The notes under the pieces are model-generated. The model was given only the letters and a program-made list of their open reading frames with translations. It ran no database searches and was not told where the DNA came from. A DNA stretch of 64,000 nucleotides from Saccharicrinis fermentans DSM 9555 = JCM 21142 (GTDB lineage Bacteria; Bacteroidota; Bacteroidia; Bacteroidales; Marinilabiliaceae): positions 992,398 through 1,056,397 of the forward strand of contig NZ_KI912107.1 of NCBI RefSeq assembly GCF_000517085.1, given 5' to 3'. Positions 36,916-48,407 of the stretch are shown one piece after another. Numbering within the stretch: the first letter of the stretch is position 1; every line of letters starts with the position of its first letter. The position numbers were made by a program, and so were the translations under genes.

Positions 36916-37004
36916 CAGGTTCTTCGTATGAGAAACCTGAGTAAGAAAGAATTATACAACATTCTTTATGTTTAAGGGTAGGTGTTCAGCGAGATTTCAG
37001 GTTT
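36916..37004 (+). promoter_or_regulatory. GH30 leader with two mutually exclusive helices
   Basis: The segment AAACCTGA (36933-36940) can pair upstream with CAGGTT (36916-36921), with TTC/GAG continuing the stem towards a GTAT loop, or downstream with TCAGGTTT (36997-37004) as an 8-bp outer stem. The second form encloses a 7-bp hairpin, AAAGAAT (36946-36952) with ATTCTTT (36961-36967). The outer stem plus inner hairpin resembles the E-family leaders. Possible switch; seen by eye only. Confidence 0.4.
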
Positions 37005-37064
37005 ATCATATTAGGTTTGGGTGTGCTCTTTTTTTGTAAATCCATTGGATCAATTCTTTCTACC

Positions 37065-38663
37065 ATGTATATAAAACAAACAATAACATTACTGGCTCTA
37101 ATTTTTGTTATCGTCTGCTCCTGTTCTACCAATAATAATTCCGGTGGTGCGGCACAAGAGGTATTGGTTAATGAAAATCAAACCTATCAAACCATGGAAG
37201 GTTTTGGGGCGTCAGATTGCTGGACCATTCAGTTTGTAGGAGCAAATTGGCCTGAGGCAAAGAGAGAAGGCATTGCAGACTTACTTTTTAGTAAAGAGAT
37301 TGATCAAAATGGAAACCCGAAAGGTATTGGTCTTTCTCAATGGCGTTTTAATATCGGAGGAGGAACAGCTGAACAAGGAGACCAAAGTGGGATCCCTAAT
37401 GTTTGGAGAAGAGCTGAGTGTTTCTTAAATTCTGATGGCACTTACGACTGGAATAGGCAATTAGGACAACAATGGTTTTTACATGCTGCTCAAAAAAGAG
37501 GTGTTGAATCATTGCTTGCTTTTAACAATACACCTCCTGTTCAGTATACAAAAAATGGCAAGGGATGGTCTCCTGGAGGAGATAGATATAATTTACAAGC
37601 CGATAAATATGATGATTATGCTCATTTTTTAGTGGAAGTTTGTAAGTATTTTGAGAGTATTGGGGTTAATTTTGATTATGTTAGCCCTTTTAATGAGCCG
37701 CAATGGGATTGGAAAGCACCCGCAACCCAGGAAGGTACCCCTGCCAGGAATAAAGAAATTGCTCAACTGGTGAATGAGCTGAGTCCTTTGTTGGCACAGC
37801 AATTTCCAGCTATTAAAATTGCAGTCCCTGAGGCTGCACAGCTCCAGTTTCTATATGAAAAGAGAGGATATGAAAACCGAGATAATCAACTGAAAGAACT
37901 ATTTGACAGTTCTTCAGATAGTTATATAATGAACCTTCCGAATGTTAAAAATGCGGTAATGGGACATAGCTACTTTACTACGAGTAAGTTGGATACTTTA
38001 ATAGAAGTGAGGCGTAAGTTAAAAAACTATCTAAATACATATCATAAGGATTTAGCTTATTGGCAAAGCGAATTTTGTATTCTTGAAAAACACAAAGATA
38101 TTGGTGGAGGTAACAAAAGAGACCTAGGTATGGCAACCGCATTGTATGTGGCAAGAGTTATTCATGCGGATCTGGCTCTGGCTGATGCTTCCTTATGGAG
38201 TTGGTGGACGGCGGTTTCACCCATGGATTATAAAGATGGTTTGGTTTATATTGATTTGGGTGCTGAGCAAAAAGGGGAGACGAAATATGAAAATCTACGT
38301 GAAGATGGATATTTTCGGGATTCTAAAACCCTTTGGGTATTAGGTAACTATTCGCGTTTTGTGCAGCCCGGAATGATTCGTATTTTAACAAACTTATCCA
38401 ATAAATTGTCATTGAAGGAGCAAATGAATCAGTTAATGATAAGTGGATATAAATCTGCGGATGATCGCAAATATACTTTTGTTGTCGTTAATTATGGAAA
38501 CGAGAATAACACGCTATCATTTAATTATTTTTTAAAGGATAAAAAGAATGTAACCATAACTAGCTATGTTACTTCAAAGGATAAAAATCTGGAAAAGACG
38601 AATGTGAATGGTGCGAATGTGAATGTACCAGCTCGTTCTGTTGTTAGTATCGTAATGGAATAA
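37065..38663 (+). CDS. GH30-family glycoside hydrolase, lipoprotein
   Basis: 532 residues from the ATG at 37065, chosen because it starts a lipoprotein signal ('LLALIFVIVCSC'). The GH30 barrel begins 'QTMEGFGASDCWT', continues 'LSQWRFNIGGGTAEQG' and 'ESLLAFNNTPPVQYTKNG', with acid/base Glu211 in 'VSPFNEPQWDW' and nucleophile Glu336 in 'LAYWQSEFCIL'. A small beta-sandwich side domain ('YTFVVVNYGNENNTLSF', 'VPARSVVSIVME') completes the family layout. GH30 contains xylanases, glucuronoxylanases and endo-beta-1,6-galactanases. With GH43, GH2 and GH115 around, endo-1,6-galactanase or (glucurono)xylanase activity are both possible; I cannot decide from sequence. It starts the enzyme part of the second PUL. 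Confidence 0.93.
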   Translation: MYIKQTITLLALIFVIVCSCSTNNNSGGAAQEVLVNENQTYQTMEGFGASDCWTIQFVGANWPEAKREGIADLLFSKEIDQNGNPKGIGLSQWRFNIGGGTAEQGDQSGIPNVWRRAECFLNSDGTYDWNRQLGQQWFLHAAQKRGVESLLAFNNTPPVQYTKNGKGWSPGGDRYNLQADKYDDYAHFLVEVCKYFESIGVNFDYVSPFNEPQWDWKAPATQEGTPARNKEIAQLVNELSPLLAQQFPAIKIAVPEAAQLQFLYEKRGYENRDNQLKELFDSSSDSYIMNLPNVKNAVMGHSYFTTSKLDTLIEVRRKLKNYLNTYHKDLAYWQSEFCILEKHKDIGGGNKRDLGMATALYVARVIHADLALADASLWSWWTAVSPMDYKDGLVYIDLGAEQKGETKYENLREDGYFRDSKTLWVLGNYSRFVQPGMIRILTNLSNKLSLKEQMNQLMISGYKSADDRKYTFVVVNYGNENNTLSFNYFLKDKKNVTITSYVTSKDKNLEKTNVNGANVNVPARSVVSIVME

Positions 38664-38679
38664 ATTATTGTGAAATGCA

Positions 38680-38809
38680 GATGTGAGATTTTATACTACG
38701 CTATATTGATGGATGAAGTCCGGATGGTGCATTAGAACTCCGTAATAGATTTTCTAATTCATTTTTAGGGTTAAGATGGGTCTCATATCGCTTTAAAAAG
38801 AATAAATGG
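38680..38809 (+). promoter_or_regulatory. GH5 leader with long-range stem and a remnant segment
   Basis: GATGTGAGA (38680-38688) pairs with TCTCATATC (38781-38789), nine pairs with one G.T; the GH5 ATG follows 21 nt later after an A-rich linker, as in the E-family leaders. The 92-nt loop includes 38717-38745, which resembles the end of the remnant at 25959. This may be an E-like leader interrupted by foreign sequence. Confidence 0.35.
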
Positions 38810-39850
38810 ATGATGAAGAATTTAATAATTAGTCTTTTGGCATTGTCATTTCTATTATATGGATGTAGTGGTGACTCGGATGGTGATAATATTGCACCTG
38901 ATGATAAAGACAATACGGAAAATGAAAATCCTGCTGCTAATATCGATTTTACGCAAGCCATTAGAGGTGTGAATTGGGCGGATAAACGTGATAACTTTGT
39001 GGATGATTTATTGGTTCCCAGTGGACTTACCAGTGGGGATTCATATTATATGGTGCAGACGGATGCACAATATGTTATGAAGGGTTTCCTGGATAATATG
39101 GGGGCCAATACGGTTCGATTACCCATTAATTACGCAACGGTAAGCAGTACATGGTGGAATGGTTATAAAGGTGCTATAGATAAAGCAATAGCTAAAGGAA
39201 TGCGCGTAATTTTAGCTTATTGGGAAGGTGAAAGCAGTAGAGATGGCAAGGTGGATAATATCTCTGAATTTTGGGTCATGTGGTCTACTGTTATTAAGGA
39301 CTATGGTGAAAATGCAGGGGTGTATTTTGAAGTTATGAATGAACCATACGGATACTCTCTATCGGAATTAACAGACTTGTATGAGTCGTGGTTAAATGAA
39401 TTTTCTGATATACCCCACGAACGTATTCTGTTGGGAGGAAAAGGGTATTCTGAAAATGTAACAGCACTGGGAGCGGATAGTCGCTTTTCTAACTGTTTGT
39501 TATCACTGCATAACTACGCCTTTTGGGCAGAAAGATCGGCAGAGGAATGGCAAAACGACTGGTTGAATCGTATTGGTGATTATGCGAGCCGGACTGTGGT
39601 TACAGAGTTTGGTAGCACAATGACACAAGGTAAAGATTATAACGGTGCAGCCAATACTGATAATGAGGTGGATTATATACAGGTTTCTACTAAGTTGTTT
39701 AGAGATAGGGGGGTACAGAGTGTTTATTGGCCTGGTTTGCGCGAAGGTGATTGGTATAGTATTCAAACACTCGATCATACTACATTTAAAATGAGTACAA
39801 CCAATGTATCTGGCTTGTGGTGGATACAATATGGTTGGGGTATGGATTAA
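38810..39850 (+). CDS. GH5-family glycoside hydrolase, lipoprotein
   Basis: 346 residues; two adjacent ATG codons at 38810 and 38813 are both possible starts. Lipobox 'LLYGC' is followed by an acidic linker ('SGDSDGDNIAPDDKDN') that would tether the enzyme at the cell surface. The (beta/alpha)8 barrel starts 'AIRGVNWADKRDNF' and has 'MGANTVRLPINYATV', acid/base Glu178 in 'YFEVMNEPYGYS', 'SLHNYAFW', nucleophile Glu266 in 'RTVVTEFGSTM' and 'SVYWPGLREGDWYSI'. GH5 covers endo-glucanases, mannanases, xylanases and other activities; the subfamily is not clear to me. The downstream GH43 gene was probably directly adjacent before IS110 inserted. Confidence 0.9.
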   Translation: MMKNLIISLLALSFLLYGCSGDSDGDNIAPDDKDNTENENPAANIDFTQAIRGVNWADKRDNFVDDLLVPSGLTSGDSYYMVQTDAQYVMKGFLDNMGANTVRLPINYATVSSTWWNGYKGAIDKAIAKGMRVILAYWEGESSRDGKVDNISEFWVMWSTVIKDYGENAGVYFEVMNEPYGYSLSELTDLYESWLNEFSDIPHERILLGGKGYSENVTALGADSRFSNCLLSLHNYAFWAERSAEEWQNDWLNRIGDYASRTVVTEFGSTMTQGKDYNGAANTDNEVDYIQVSTKLFRDRGVQSVYWPGLREGDWYSIQTLDHTTFKMSTTNVSGLWWIQYGWGMD

Positions 39851-39856
39851 AAATTT
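39847..39856 (+). repeat. Left direct repeat flanking the IS110 element
   Basis: TTAAAAATTT occurs here and again at 41101-41110. The left copy includes the GH5 stop codon, the right copy the recombinase stop codon. IS110 elements do not make target duplications by staggered cuts but leave the core at both ends; this pair may mark the element boundaries. Confidence 0.45.
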
Positions 39857-39945
39857 AAATTATTAACAGATCGTTAGTTTGTGGTACGTAAAATATTATT
39901 AGAAATGAATAAGAAATAATACCCTTATATTGGTTAAAAAGCTCC

Positions 39946-40074
39946 ATCTGCTGCGTTAACTTTATTAAACAGATAGATTGAATCTAAGTTTCATATTAAG
40001 AACAGCAGATTATTGAGTAAAAGCCAGAGAGTATTTAGGGCAGAACCCACTATCACGATGTTAGCCACTCAATA
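39946..40074 (+). ncRNA. Candidate IS110 bridge RNA (two consecutive stem-loops)
   Basis: ATCTGCTG (39946-39953) pairs perfectly with CAGCAGAT (40003-40010), enclosing a 49-nt loop. Directly adjacent, TATTGAGT (40011-40018) pairs perfectly with ACTCAATA (40067-40074), enclosing 48 nt that include GGG/CCC. Two large, similar-sized loops in series in the left non-coding end match the architecture of IS621-type bridge RNAs, whose loops bind target and donor DNA. Guide segments were not mapped. Confidence 0.55.
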
Positions 40075-40090
40075 CGGAGCATAAAACAAA

Positions 40091-41104
40091 ATGTTTATGC
40101 AAGTATATGGAATTGATTTATCAATGGAAAAGTTTGATGTAAACTTTATTGACAAGAATGGAAAAGAAAAGAAGAAACAAGTGAAGAACAGACTAAGTGC
40201 CATATCAAAGTTCTTAGAGAACGTATCAGAAGATGCCGTATTGTGTGTTGAGCATACAGGTTCCTATGGAGACTTATTGGTTTATTTATGCAACCAGTTA
40301 GGAATAGATATAGCCTTGATACCGGGTTATACCATAAAGCATAGCCTAGGTATGATAAAGGGAAAGTCTGATGATATAGATGCCGCTAGAATACGAGAAT
40401 ATGGAGAGCGATTCTTTGATAAGTTAAAATACAAGCAGTACGATTCAGAGGAGATAGTTGAATTGAAAAGTTTGTATACACTGCGTTCTCAATTAGTGAA
40501 GGCAAGAAAGGTTTTAAGAACAGGAGAGCACGGTCGTTCCAATGTGCCCATACAAAGCGTAAGTGCACATAAATATGCAGATAAAGCTATATTCAATTTA
40601 AACAAAGAGATAGAAGAAGTAGAAAGTGAAATAGAAGCTATAATAACGGCAAACAATGAACTGAACGACAATTATGAACTAGTTGTCAGCGTAAAAGGAA
40701 TAGGGCCTGTTATAGCCACGGATTTGATTATTAAAACAGGGAACTTTCTTGTGATTGACACCGCTCGAAAGGCATCTTCATATGTGGGGATTTGCCCTTT
40801 CCCCAATGCGTCAGGAAAGATGGTCGGCAAAGCAAAAATAAGCCCGTTTGGAGATCGAAAACTAAAGGCTCTCCTTTATATGGGTGCTAAGTCTGCTGTC
40901 AAGCACAATAAAGAATATAGGCTGTATTACGAAAAGAAAAAGTTAGAGGGCAAACCTCATTATTTAATTATGAATAATGTGTCAAATAAAATGTTGAGAA
41001 CAATTTATAGCGTTGTAAAAAATAAAACGCCTTACAGTCAAGATTACATATGTCTTGACCCGAGAGAGAAAAATATTAATAGCTCCACTGAAATAGTGGC
41101 TTAA
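40091..41104 (+). CDS. IS110-family recombinase (DEDD transposase)
   Basis: 337 residues; starts at 40091 or 40097 (ATG, two codons later) are equivalent. The N-terminal RuvC-like DEDD domain has 'YGIDLSMEKFDVNFID' (first Asp), 'AVLCVEHTGSYGDLLVYL' (Glu) and 'KGKSDDIDAARIREYGERF' (Asp pair). A coiled-coil-rich linker ('NKEIEEVESEIEAI') leads to the transposase_20 domain with 'VSVKGIGPVIATDLI' (helix-hairpin-helix-like) and 'ICPFPNASGKMVG', where Ser in the PNASG motif is the presumed recombination nucleophile. Length is normal for the family and nothing is broken, so it may be active. The enzyme works with a bridge RNA that specifies target and donor. It is unrelated to the surrounding sugar genes. 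Confidence 0.95.
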   Translation: MFMQVYGIDLSMEKFDVNFIDKNGKEKKKQVKNRLSAISKFLENVSEDAVLCVEHTGSYGDLLVYLCNQLGIDIALIPGYTIKHSLGMIKGKSDDIDAARIREYGERFFDKLKYKQYDSEEIVELKSLYTLRSQLVKARKVLRTGEHGRSNVPIQSVSAHKYADKAIFNLNKEIEEVESEIEAIITANNELNDNYELVVSVKGIGPVIATDLIIKTGNFLVIDTARKASSYVGICPFPNASGKMVGKAKISPFGDRKLKALLYMGAKSAVKHNKEYRLYYEKKKLEGKPHYLIMNNVSNKMLRTIYSVVKNKTPYSQDYICLDPREKNINSSTEIVA

Positions 41105-41110
41105 AAATTT
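41101..41110 (+). repeat. Right direct repeat flanking the IS110 element
   Basis: Second copy of TTAAAAATTT (see 39847-39856), overlapping the recombinase stop codon at 41102-41104. It suggests that the right end of the element is only a few bases beyond the gene. In so AT-rich a region a 10-bp repeat by chance is not excluded. Confidence 0.45.
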
Positions 41111-41127
41111 GTAATTAATTAGAGTAT

Positions 41128-43026
41128 ATGAAACGATTATTATTTATAGCTGTTTGTCTATTTGTGCTAAGCTTGGCAATTGTTAATGGACAACAAAGTG
41201 ATAAATCCAATTCGTATGTGGGTTACTTATTCGCATATTTTAGCGGCAATAATATGGATCAGGAGCAAATTCATTTTGCAGTGAGTAACGATGGTTATCA
41301 TTTTACGGCACTGAATTATGACGCTCCGGTTATTAATTCCAGAGAAATAAGTTCTACAGGTGGTGTTCGTGATCCACATATTCTACGGTGTGAAGATGGT
41401 AAAACCTTTTATATGGTGGCTACTGATATGGTATCGGCCAATGGTTGGAGTTCGAATAGAGCAATGGTTCTTTTAAAATCTTCAGATTTAATTCATTGGT
41501 CATCTGCGGTGGTGAATATACAAAAGAAATACTCCGCACAAGACCGACTAAAAAGAGTATGGGCTCCTCAAACAATTTATGATAAAGAAGCAGGGAAATA
41601 TTTGATCTATTGGTCGATGATGTACGAAGGAGGGGCGGATGTTATTTACTATGCTTACGCCAATGAGGACTTTACAGATATTGAAGGACGACCTCAACAA
41701 CTGTTCTTCCCTGCTAATAAAAAGTCATGTATTGATGGTGATATTGTTTATAAAGATGGGAAGTACCATCTGTTTTATAAAACAGAAGGCCATGGTAATG
41801 GTATCAAAAAAGCTACCAGTACTTCTCTTACATCTGGTAAATGGATAGAGGAAGATGACTACCTGCAACAAACATCAAATCCAGTTGAGGGTTCAGGAAT
41901 TTTTAAATTGATAAATGATGATTCCTATATTTTAATGTATGATATGTATACAGTAGGTAAATATCAATTTGCTAAAAGTAAGGACTTAAAGACCTTTTCT
42001 TTGGTTGATAAAGAGATTAAAATGGACTTTCACCCTCGGCATGGATCAGTGATTCCTGTAACTTCAAGTGAAATGGATGCCTTATTGGATAAATGGGGGC
42101 AGGGTTTTGATGCAGAAATTAAGTTGGGTAGTAATCCTGTTTTAGCAGGATTCTATGCCGATCCGGATATGATATTTTCCAACAAAACAAATAAATATTA
42201 TTTATACCCAACATCGGACGGTTTTGAAGGTTGGTCGGGTACTTATTTTAAAACTTTTTCATCTACAAATATGGTGGACTGGAAAGATGAAGGAATCATT
42301 CTGGATTTAAAAAAACACGTAAAATGGGCTGATAGAAATGCTTGGGCTCCTTGTATTATTGAAAAAAAGATAGGCAAAAAATATAGGTACTATTTCTATT
42401 ACACTGCAGCACAAAAAATAGGAGTTGCAGTGTCTTCGAATCCGGATGGGCCATTTAAGGATACCGGAAAACCATTGGTGTATGAGCATCCGGATGGTGT
42501 CAGCGGAGGACAAGAAATAGATCCGGATGTATTTGAAGATCCTATATCTAAAAAAACATATTTATACTGGGGAAATGGGTATATGGCCGTTGCTGAATTA
42601 AATGAAGATATGGTATCTATTAAAGCTCAAACAACTAAAGTAATAACTCCTGATAATACATTTAGAGAGGGAACATCTGTATTTTATCGTAATGGACTAT
42701 ATTATTTCCTATGGTCTGAAGATGATACGCGTAGTCCCAATTACCGGGTTCGCTATGGGATAGCAAAGTCTCCAACGGGTCCTATCTCTATCCCTGATCA
42801 AAATTTGATTTTAAAAAGAGATGATTTGAAAGGAATATATGGTACAGGCCATAATTCTGTAATACAAGTTCCTGGTAAGGATGAATGGTATATTGTTTAC
42901 CATCGTTTTCAACGTCCGGACGGAATAAAAATGGGTGATGCCGCAGGTTTTCATAGGGAAGTATGTGTGGATAGACTACAATTTGATGAAGGAGGAAATA
43001 TTATTCCGGTTGTGCCAAGCCCTTAA
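41128..43026 (+). CDS. Tandem-domain GH43-family glycoside hydrolase
   Basis: 632 residues with a signal peptide ('LFVLSLAIVNGQ'). Two five-bladed propeller domains occur in series. Domain 1 (about 30-315) has the general-base Asp82 in 'TGGVRDPHILR' and acid Glu254 in 'SNPVEGSGIFKL'. Domain 2 (about 325-632) has Asp345 in 'LAGFYADPDMIFS' and Glu514 in 'TFREGTSVFYRNGLYYFLWS', plus 'DVFEDPISKKTYLYWGNG' and the structural 'GTGHNSV' with 'WYIVYHRFQRPDG'. Base-to-acid spacing is 172 and 169 residues, so both look catalytic. GH43 includes arabinofuranosidases, xylosidases, arabinanases and exo-1,3-galactosidases. It is the likely arabinose-releasing enzyme feeding the ara genes at 58-63 kb (inference). 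IS110 lies directly upstream. Confidence 0.92.
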   Translation: MKRLLFIAVCLFVLSLAIVNGQQSDKSNSYVGYLFAYFSGNNMDQEQIHFAVSNDGYHFTALNYDAPVINSREISSTGGVRDPHILRCEDGKTFYMVATDMVSANGWSSNRAMVLLKSSDLIHWSSAVVNIQKKYSAQDRLKRVWAPQTIYDKEAGKYLIYWSMMYEGGADVIYYAYANEDFTDIEGRPQQLFFPANKKSCIDGDIVYKDGKYHLFYKTEGHGNGIKKATSTSLTSGKWIEEDDYLQQTSNPVEGSGIFKLINDDSYILMYDMYTVGKYQFAKSKDLKTFSLVDKEIKMDFHPRHGSVIPVTSSEMDALLDKWGQGFDAEIKLGSNPVLAGFYADPDMIFSNKTNKYYLYPTSDGFEGWSGTYFKTFSSTNMVDWKDEGIILDLKKHVKWADRNAWAPCIIEKKIGKKYRYYFYYTAAQKIGVAVSSNPDGPFKDTGKPLVYEHPDGVSGGQEIDPDVFEDPISKKTYLYWGNGYMAVAELNEDMVSIKAQTTKVITPDNTFREGTSVFYRNGLYYFLWSEDDTRSPNYRVRYGIAKSPTGPISIPDQNLILKRDDLKGIYGTGHNSVIQVPGKDEWYIVYHRFQRPDGIKMGDAAGFHREVCVDRLQFDEGGNIIPVVPSP

Positions 43027-43041
43027 TTTTTGTATAACATC

Positions 43042-43109
43042 ATCTGAAATAAGCTATGATAATTTATGAATAGCTCAGCTTAGATGACCTTTAAAAAGAA
43101 TATTTAGTC
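43042..43109 (+). promoter_or_regulatory. Short structured leader element, copy E7 (orphan)
   Basis: 5' arm ATCTGAAATAAGCT (43042-43055) and 3' arm AGCTCAGCTTAGAT (43072-43085) pair in two blocks (AGCT/AGCT and ATCT/AGAT) around an internal loop. The linker GACCTTTAAAAAGAAT matches other family members. The ATG at the conserved spacing (43110) is followed at once by TGA, so no gene starts there; the chemoreceptor begins at 43206. Confidence 0.45.
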
Positions 43110-43205
43110 ATGTGAGATCAATACGGCCGGAGCAAATAATTGCCACATACAATGATGATGTTTATTTGCCACCGGTTTTAATTTTTTACTCAATTAATAG
43201 CATAT

Positions 43206-44960
43206 ATGAGACTACAAATGCCAAACATTAAGTTTAGCTTGAATAATATTAAAGTAAGTAAGCGTTTAATCATTAGTTATTCCATATTAATTGTGTTGAT
43301 GCTAATTGTAGGTGTTTTTGGATTATTAGCCATAAGAAGTACGCAGGAAGGATCTGTAATACAAGGGTATATAGAAAATGTGATCTCTGATGTTCGTGTA
43401 GTAAATGAACATAATATTGCATATCGGTTCGACCGGAATGATTATAGACCGGATATTATCCGGGAAAAGTCGTTGTTGGCTATACAAAGTTTAGAAGCTT
43501 TAAGGCCGTTTGTGACTGACAGTTTGATGGCCCGATTTGATTCTGCCTATGTAGATATAGCTAGCTTATCTGAATATACAGAAGATTATTTTGAATCATC
43601 GATGCTGTATGATAGTTTGGTTAATAGAGGATTGAATTTGGAGAACGAAATGACCATCTTGTATAAAAAAGCATCCTTATCGTTTTCGCAAAGGATGCTT
43701 TTTGATGAGGCACTTGATCAAATTCATTTGGAGTTATATCATCAACTTTTGCATCAGGGGATTAAAAAGGATATGTCACTCATTGATGATGCCTATAATC
43801 AAATTGTTAAGTTAGTGAAATCCTCTGTTTTTCCTGCGCGAATGCAGCTGTTGGTAAAGGATTTTGGACAAACAATGCAAACATTTAAAACGGTTCATGA
43901 ACATACAGGATGGGCCAATTGGAAAATAGAAAGAGTAACTTTTGATGCGGTAACAAGCATGGATATAATCTCCGGACGATTTAAGGAGTACCTAAGTCAT
44001 GAATTGCGTCAAAATATTTTTATGATAGTTGGCACAATTATTCTTTCTCTTGTTTTTGCAGTTGTGATCGCTTTTCTTATTATTCGTTCAATTCATGGAG
44101 GACTCAAAGAAACAATTGCCATTGCAGGAAGAATAGCAAAGGGAGATTTAGCATTGAATAAATTATTGGGTAATAGTCTGCGCAAAGATGAGTTTGGTCA
44201 GTTGAAAGAAGAGTTTGTACGCATGTTGCATTCTTTACGTAAAAATGTAAATAGTTTGCTTCAAATGTCGAGCATTTTAGAAGATACAGGTAATGTATTG
44301 TATAATAGTGCACAGCAAATGTCGAACAATGCCAATGGACAGGCTGCATCTGTGGAGGAAATTGGCGCAACGCTTGATGAAATGGCCCGTGATATAAATA
44401 ACAATGCAAAAAATGCAAATGAAACAAAACAACTATCCAACCATTCCATGCAGTTTATTGAAAAAATGGCTGACCGTAATCAATTAATTATTGAAAAATC
44501 GATGGAGATTGAAGGTGAGTCAACAAAAGTGACTGGTATTGCTATTCAAACGAATATATTGGCACTGAATGCTTCTGTGGAGGCGGCCGTCGCTGGTTCG
44601 GCAGGGAGAGCTTTTGGTGTGGTTGCCAATCAGGTGAAAGAGTTGGCATCCACAAGTAAACAAGCAGCAGACCGTATTTTATTACTTTCTAAAGAAGGGG
44701 TTGAGTATTCGCAAGAGGGTGGACAGATTGTGAATGAAGTATTGCCAAACCTTCGTCAAATTGATGTGAAAATAGATGGGGTTGCAATGGCTAGCAACGA
44801 ACAGCGTTATAAGTCAGAACAAATGATTGAAGCCTTGAAAAATCTTAATAACCTGGCACAAGTTAATGCCACTCAATCTGAAGAGCTTTCTGCTAGCTCT
44901 GAAGAATTAAAGGAGCATGCTGTTTTGTTAAAGAAACAAGTTGATTTTTTCACCTTATAA
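43206..44960 (+). CDS. Methyl-accepting chemotaxis protein-like transducer
   Basis: 584 residues: TM1 about 18-43 ('[21 protein letters not shown]'), a mostly helical periplasmic sensor of about 225 residues, TM2 about 272-296, a HAMP region ('[15 protein letters not shown]', '[13 protein letters not shown]') and a cytoplasmic signalling coiled coil. The hairpin tip is '[32 protein letters not shown]' (quoted in parts: [23 protein letters not shown]), close to the canonical CheA/CheW-binding tip but with Val and Ser in place of Ala residues and the usual Arg before AG lost. The C-terminus lacks a CheR-tether pentapeptide. It is flanked by GH43 and GH2 genes on the same strand. A sugar chemoreceptor or a transducer for a non-flagellar pathway is possible. 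Family certain, function open. Confidence 0.9.
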   Translation: MRLQMPNIKFSLNNIKVSKRLIISYSILIVLMLIVGVFGLLAIRSTQEGSVIQGYIENVISDVRVVNEHNIAYRFDRNDYRPDIIREKSLLAIQSLEALRPFVTDSLMARFDSAYVDIASLSEYTEDYFESSMLYDSLVNRGLNLENEMTILYKKASLSFSQRMLFDEALDQIHLELYHQLLHQGIKKDMSLIDDAYNQIVKLVKSSVFPARMQLLVKDFGQTMQTFKTVHEHTGWANWKIERVTFDAVTSMDIISGRFKEYLSHELRQNIFMIVGTIILSLVFAVVIAFLIIRSIHGGLKETIAIAGRIAKGDLALNKLLGNSLRKDEFGQLKEEFVRMLHSLRKNVNSLLQMSSILEDTGNVLYNSAQQMSNNANGQAASVEEIGATLDEMARDINNNAKNANETKQLSNHSMQFIEKMADRNQLIIEKSMEIEGESTKVTGIAIQTNILALNASVEAAVAGSAGRAFGVVANQVKELASTSKQAADRILLLSKEGVEYSQEGGQIVNEVLPNLRQIDVKIDGVAMASNEQRYKSEQMIEALKNLNNLAQVNATQSEELSASSEELKEHAVLLKKQVDFFTL

Positions 44961-45024
44961 TCGGGTACTTTTATATATATTGAGTTCGTGGTTTATAAGA
45001 GAATATTTGTAAATGTTGTTTTGA

Positions 45025-48162
<3,138 letters not shown>

Positions 48163-48194
48163 GTTGAATATTTTATTGCTGATTTAATTTTTAT

Positions 48195-48230
48195 AAAAGG
48201 TTGTTTTCCATAATGGAAACAGCCTTTTTT
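48195..48230 (+). terminator. Rho-independent terminator after the GH2 gene
   Basis: AAAAGGTTGTTTTCC pairs with GGAAACAGCC followed by seven T residues. The stem has one G.T pair and one bulged T and starts 33 bp after the stop codon. This closes the enzyme operon of the second PUL. The following 48231-48407 shows only a weak AATTAT/ATAATT palindrome near the convergent sigma-factor end. Confidence 0.8.
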
Positions 48231-48407
48231 TATAAATTATATGGATGATCTGCGTCTATCTGGAAATCGTATTTGTTCTTGGTTGGGCATGTGTAAATCT
48301 ACGTTTTGTAAGAGAGTTAAGGGGGCTTGCTTGCTGATTTGCCGCCCAATGAATTTATAAGAACCGTTGTTATTAGGGGCAATTATAACTATAATTGATG
48401 CTTTTGC

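Larger units (their letters stand above)
39857..41110 (+). mobile_element. IS110-family insertion sequence between GH5 and GH43
   Basis: About 1.25 kb: a 240-bp non-coding left part followed by one recombinase gene that reaches almost to the right end. This is the layout of the IS110 group proper, in which the bridge RNA comes from the long left end. Boundaries are inferred from the TTAAAAATTT repeat and are approximate. No terminal inverted repeats are evident, as expected for this family. Removing it would place the GH43 start only 27 bp after the GH5 stop. Confidence 0.75.

Noticed and set aside
39503-39829. 108-codon antisense frame in GH5
   Set aside because: Opposite the conserved catalytic part of GH5, no domain features.
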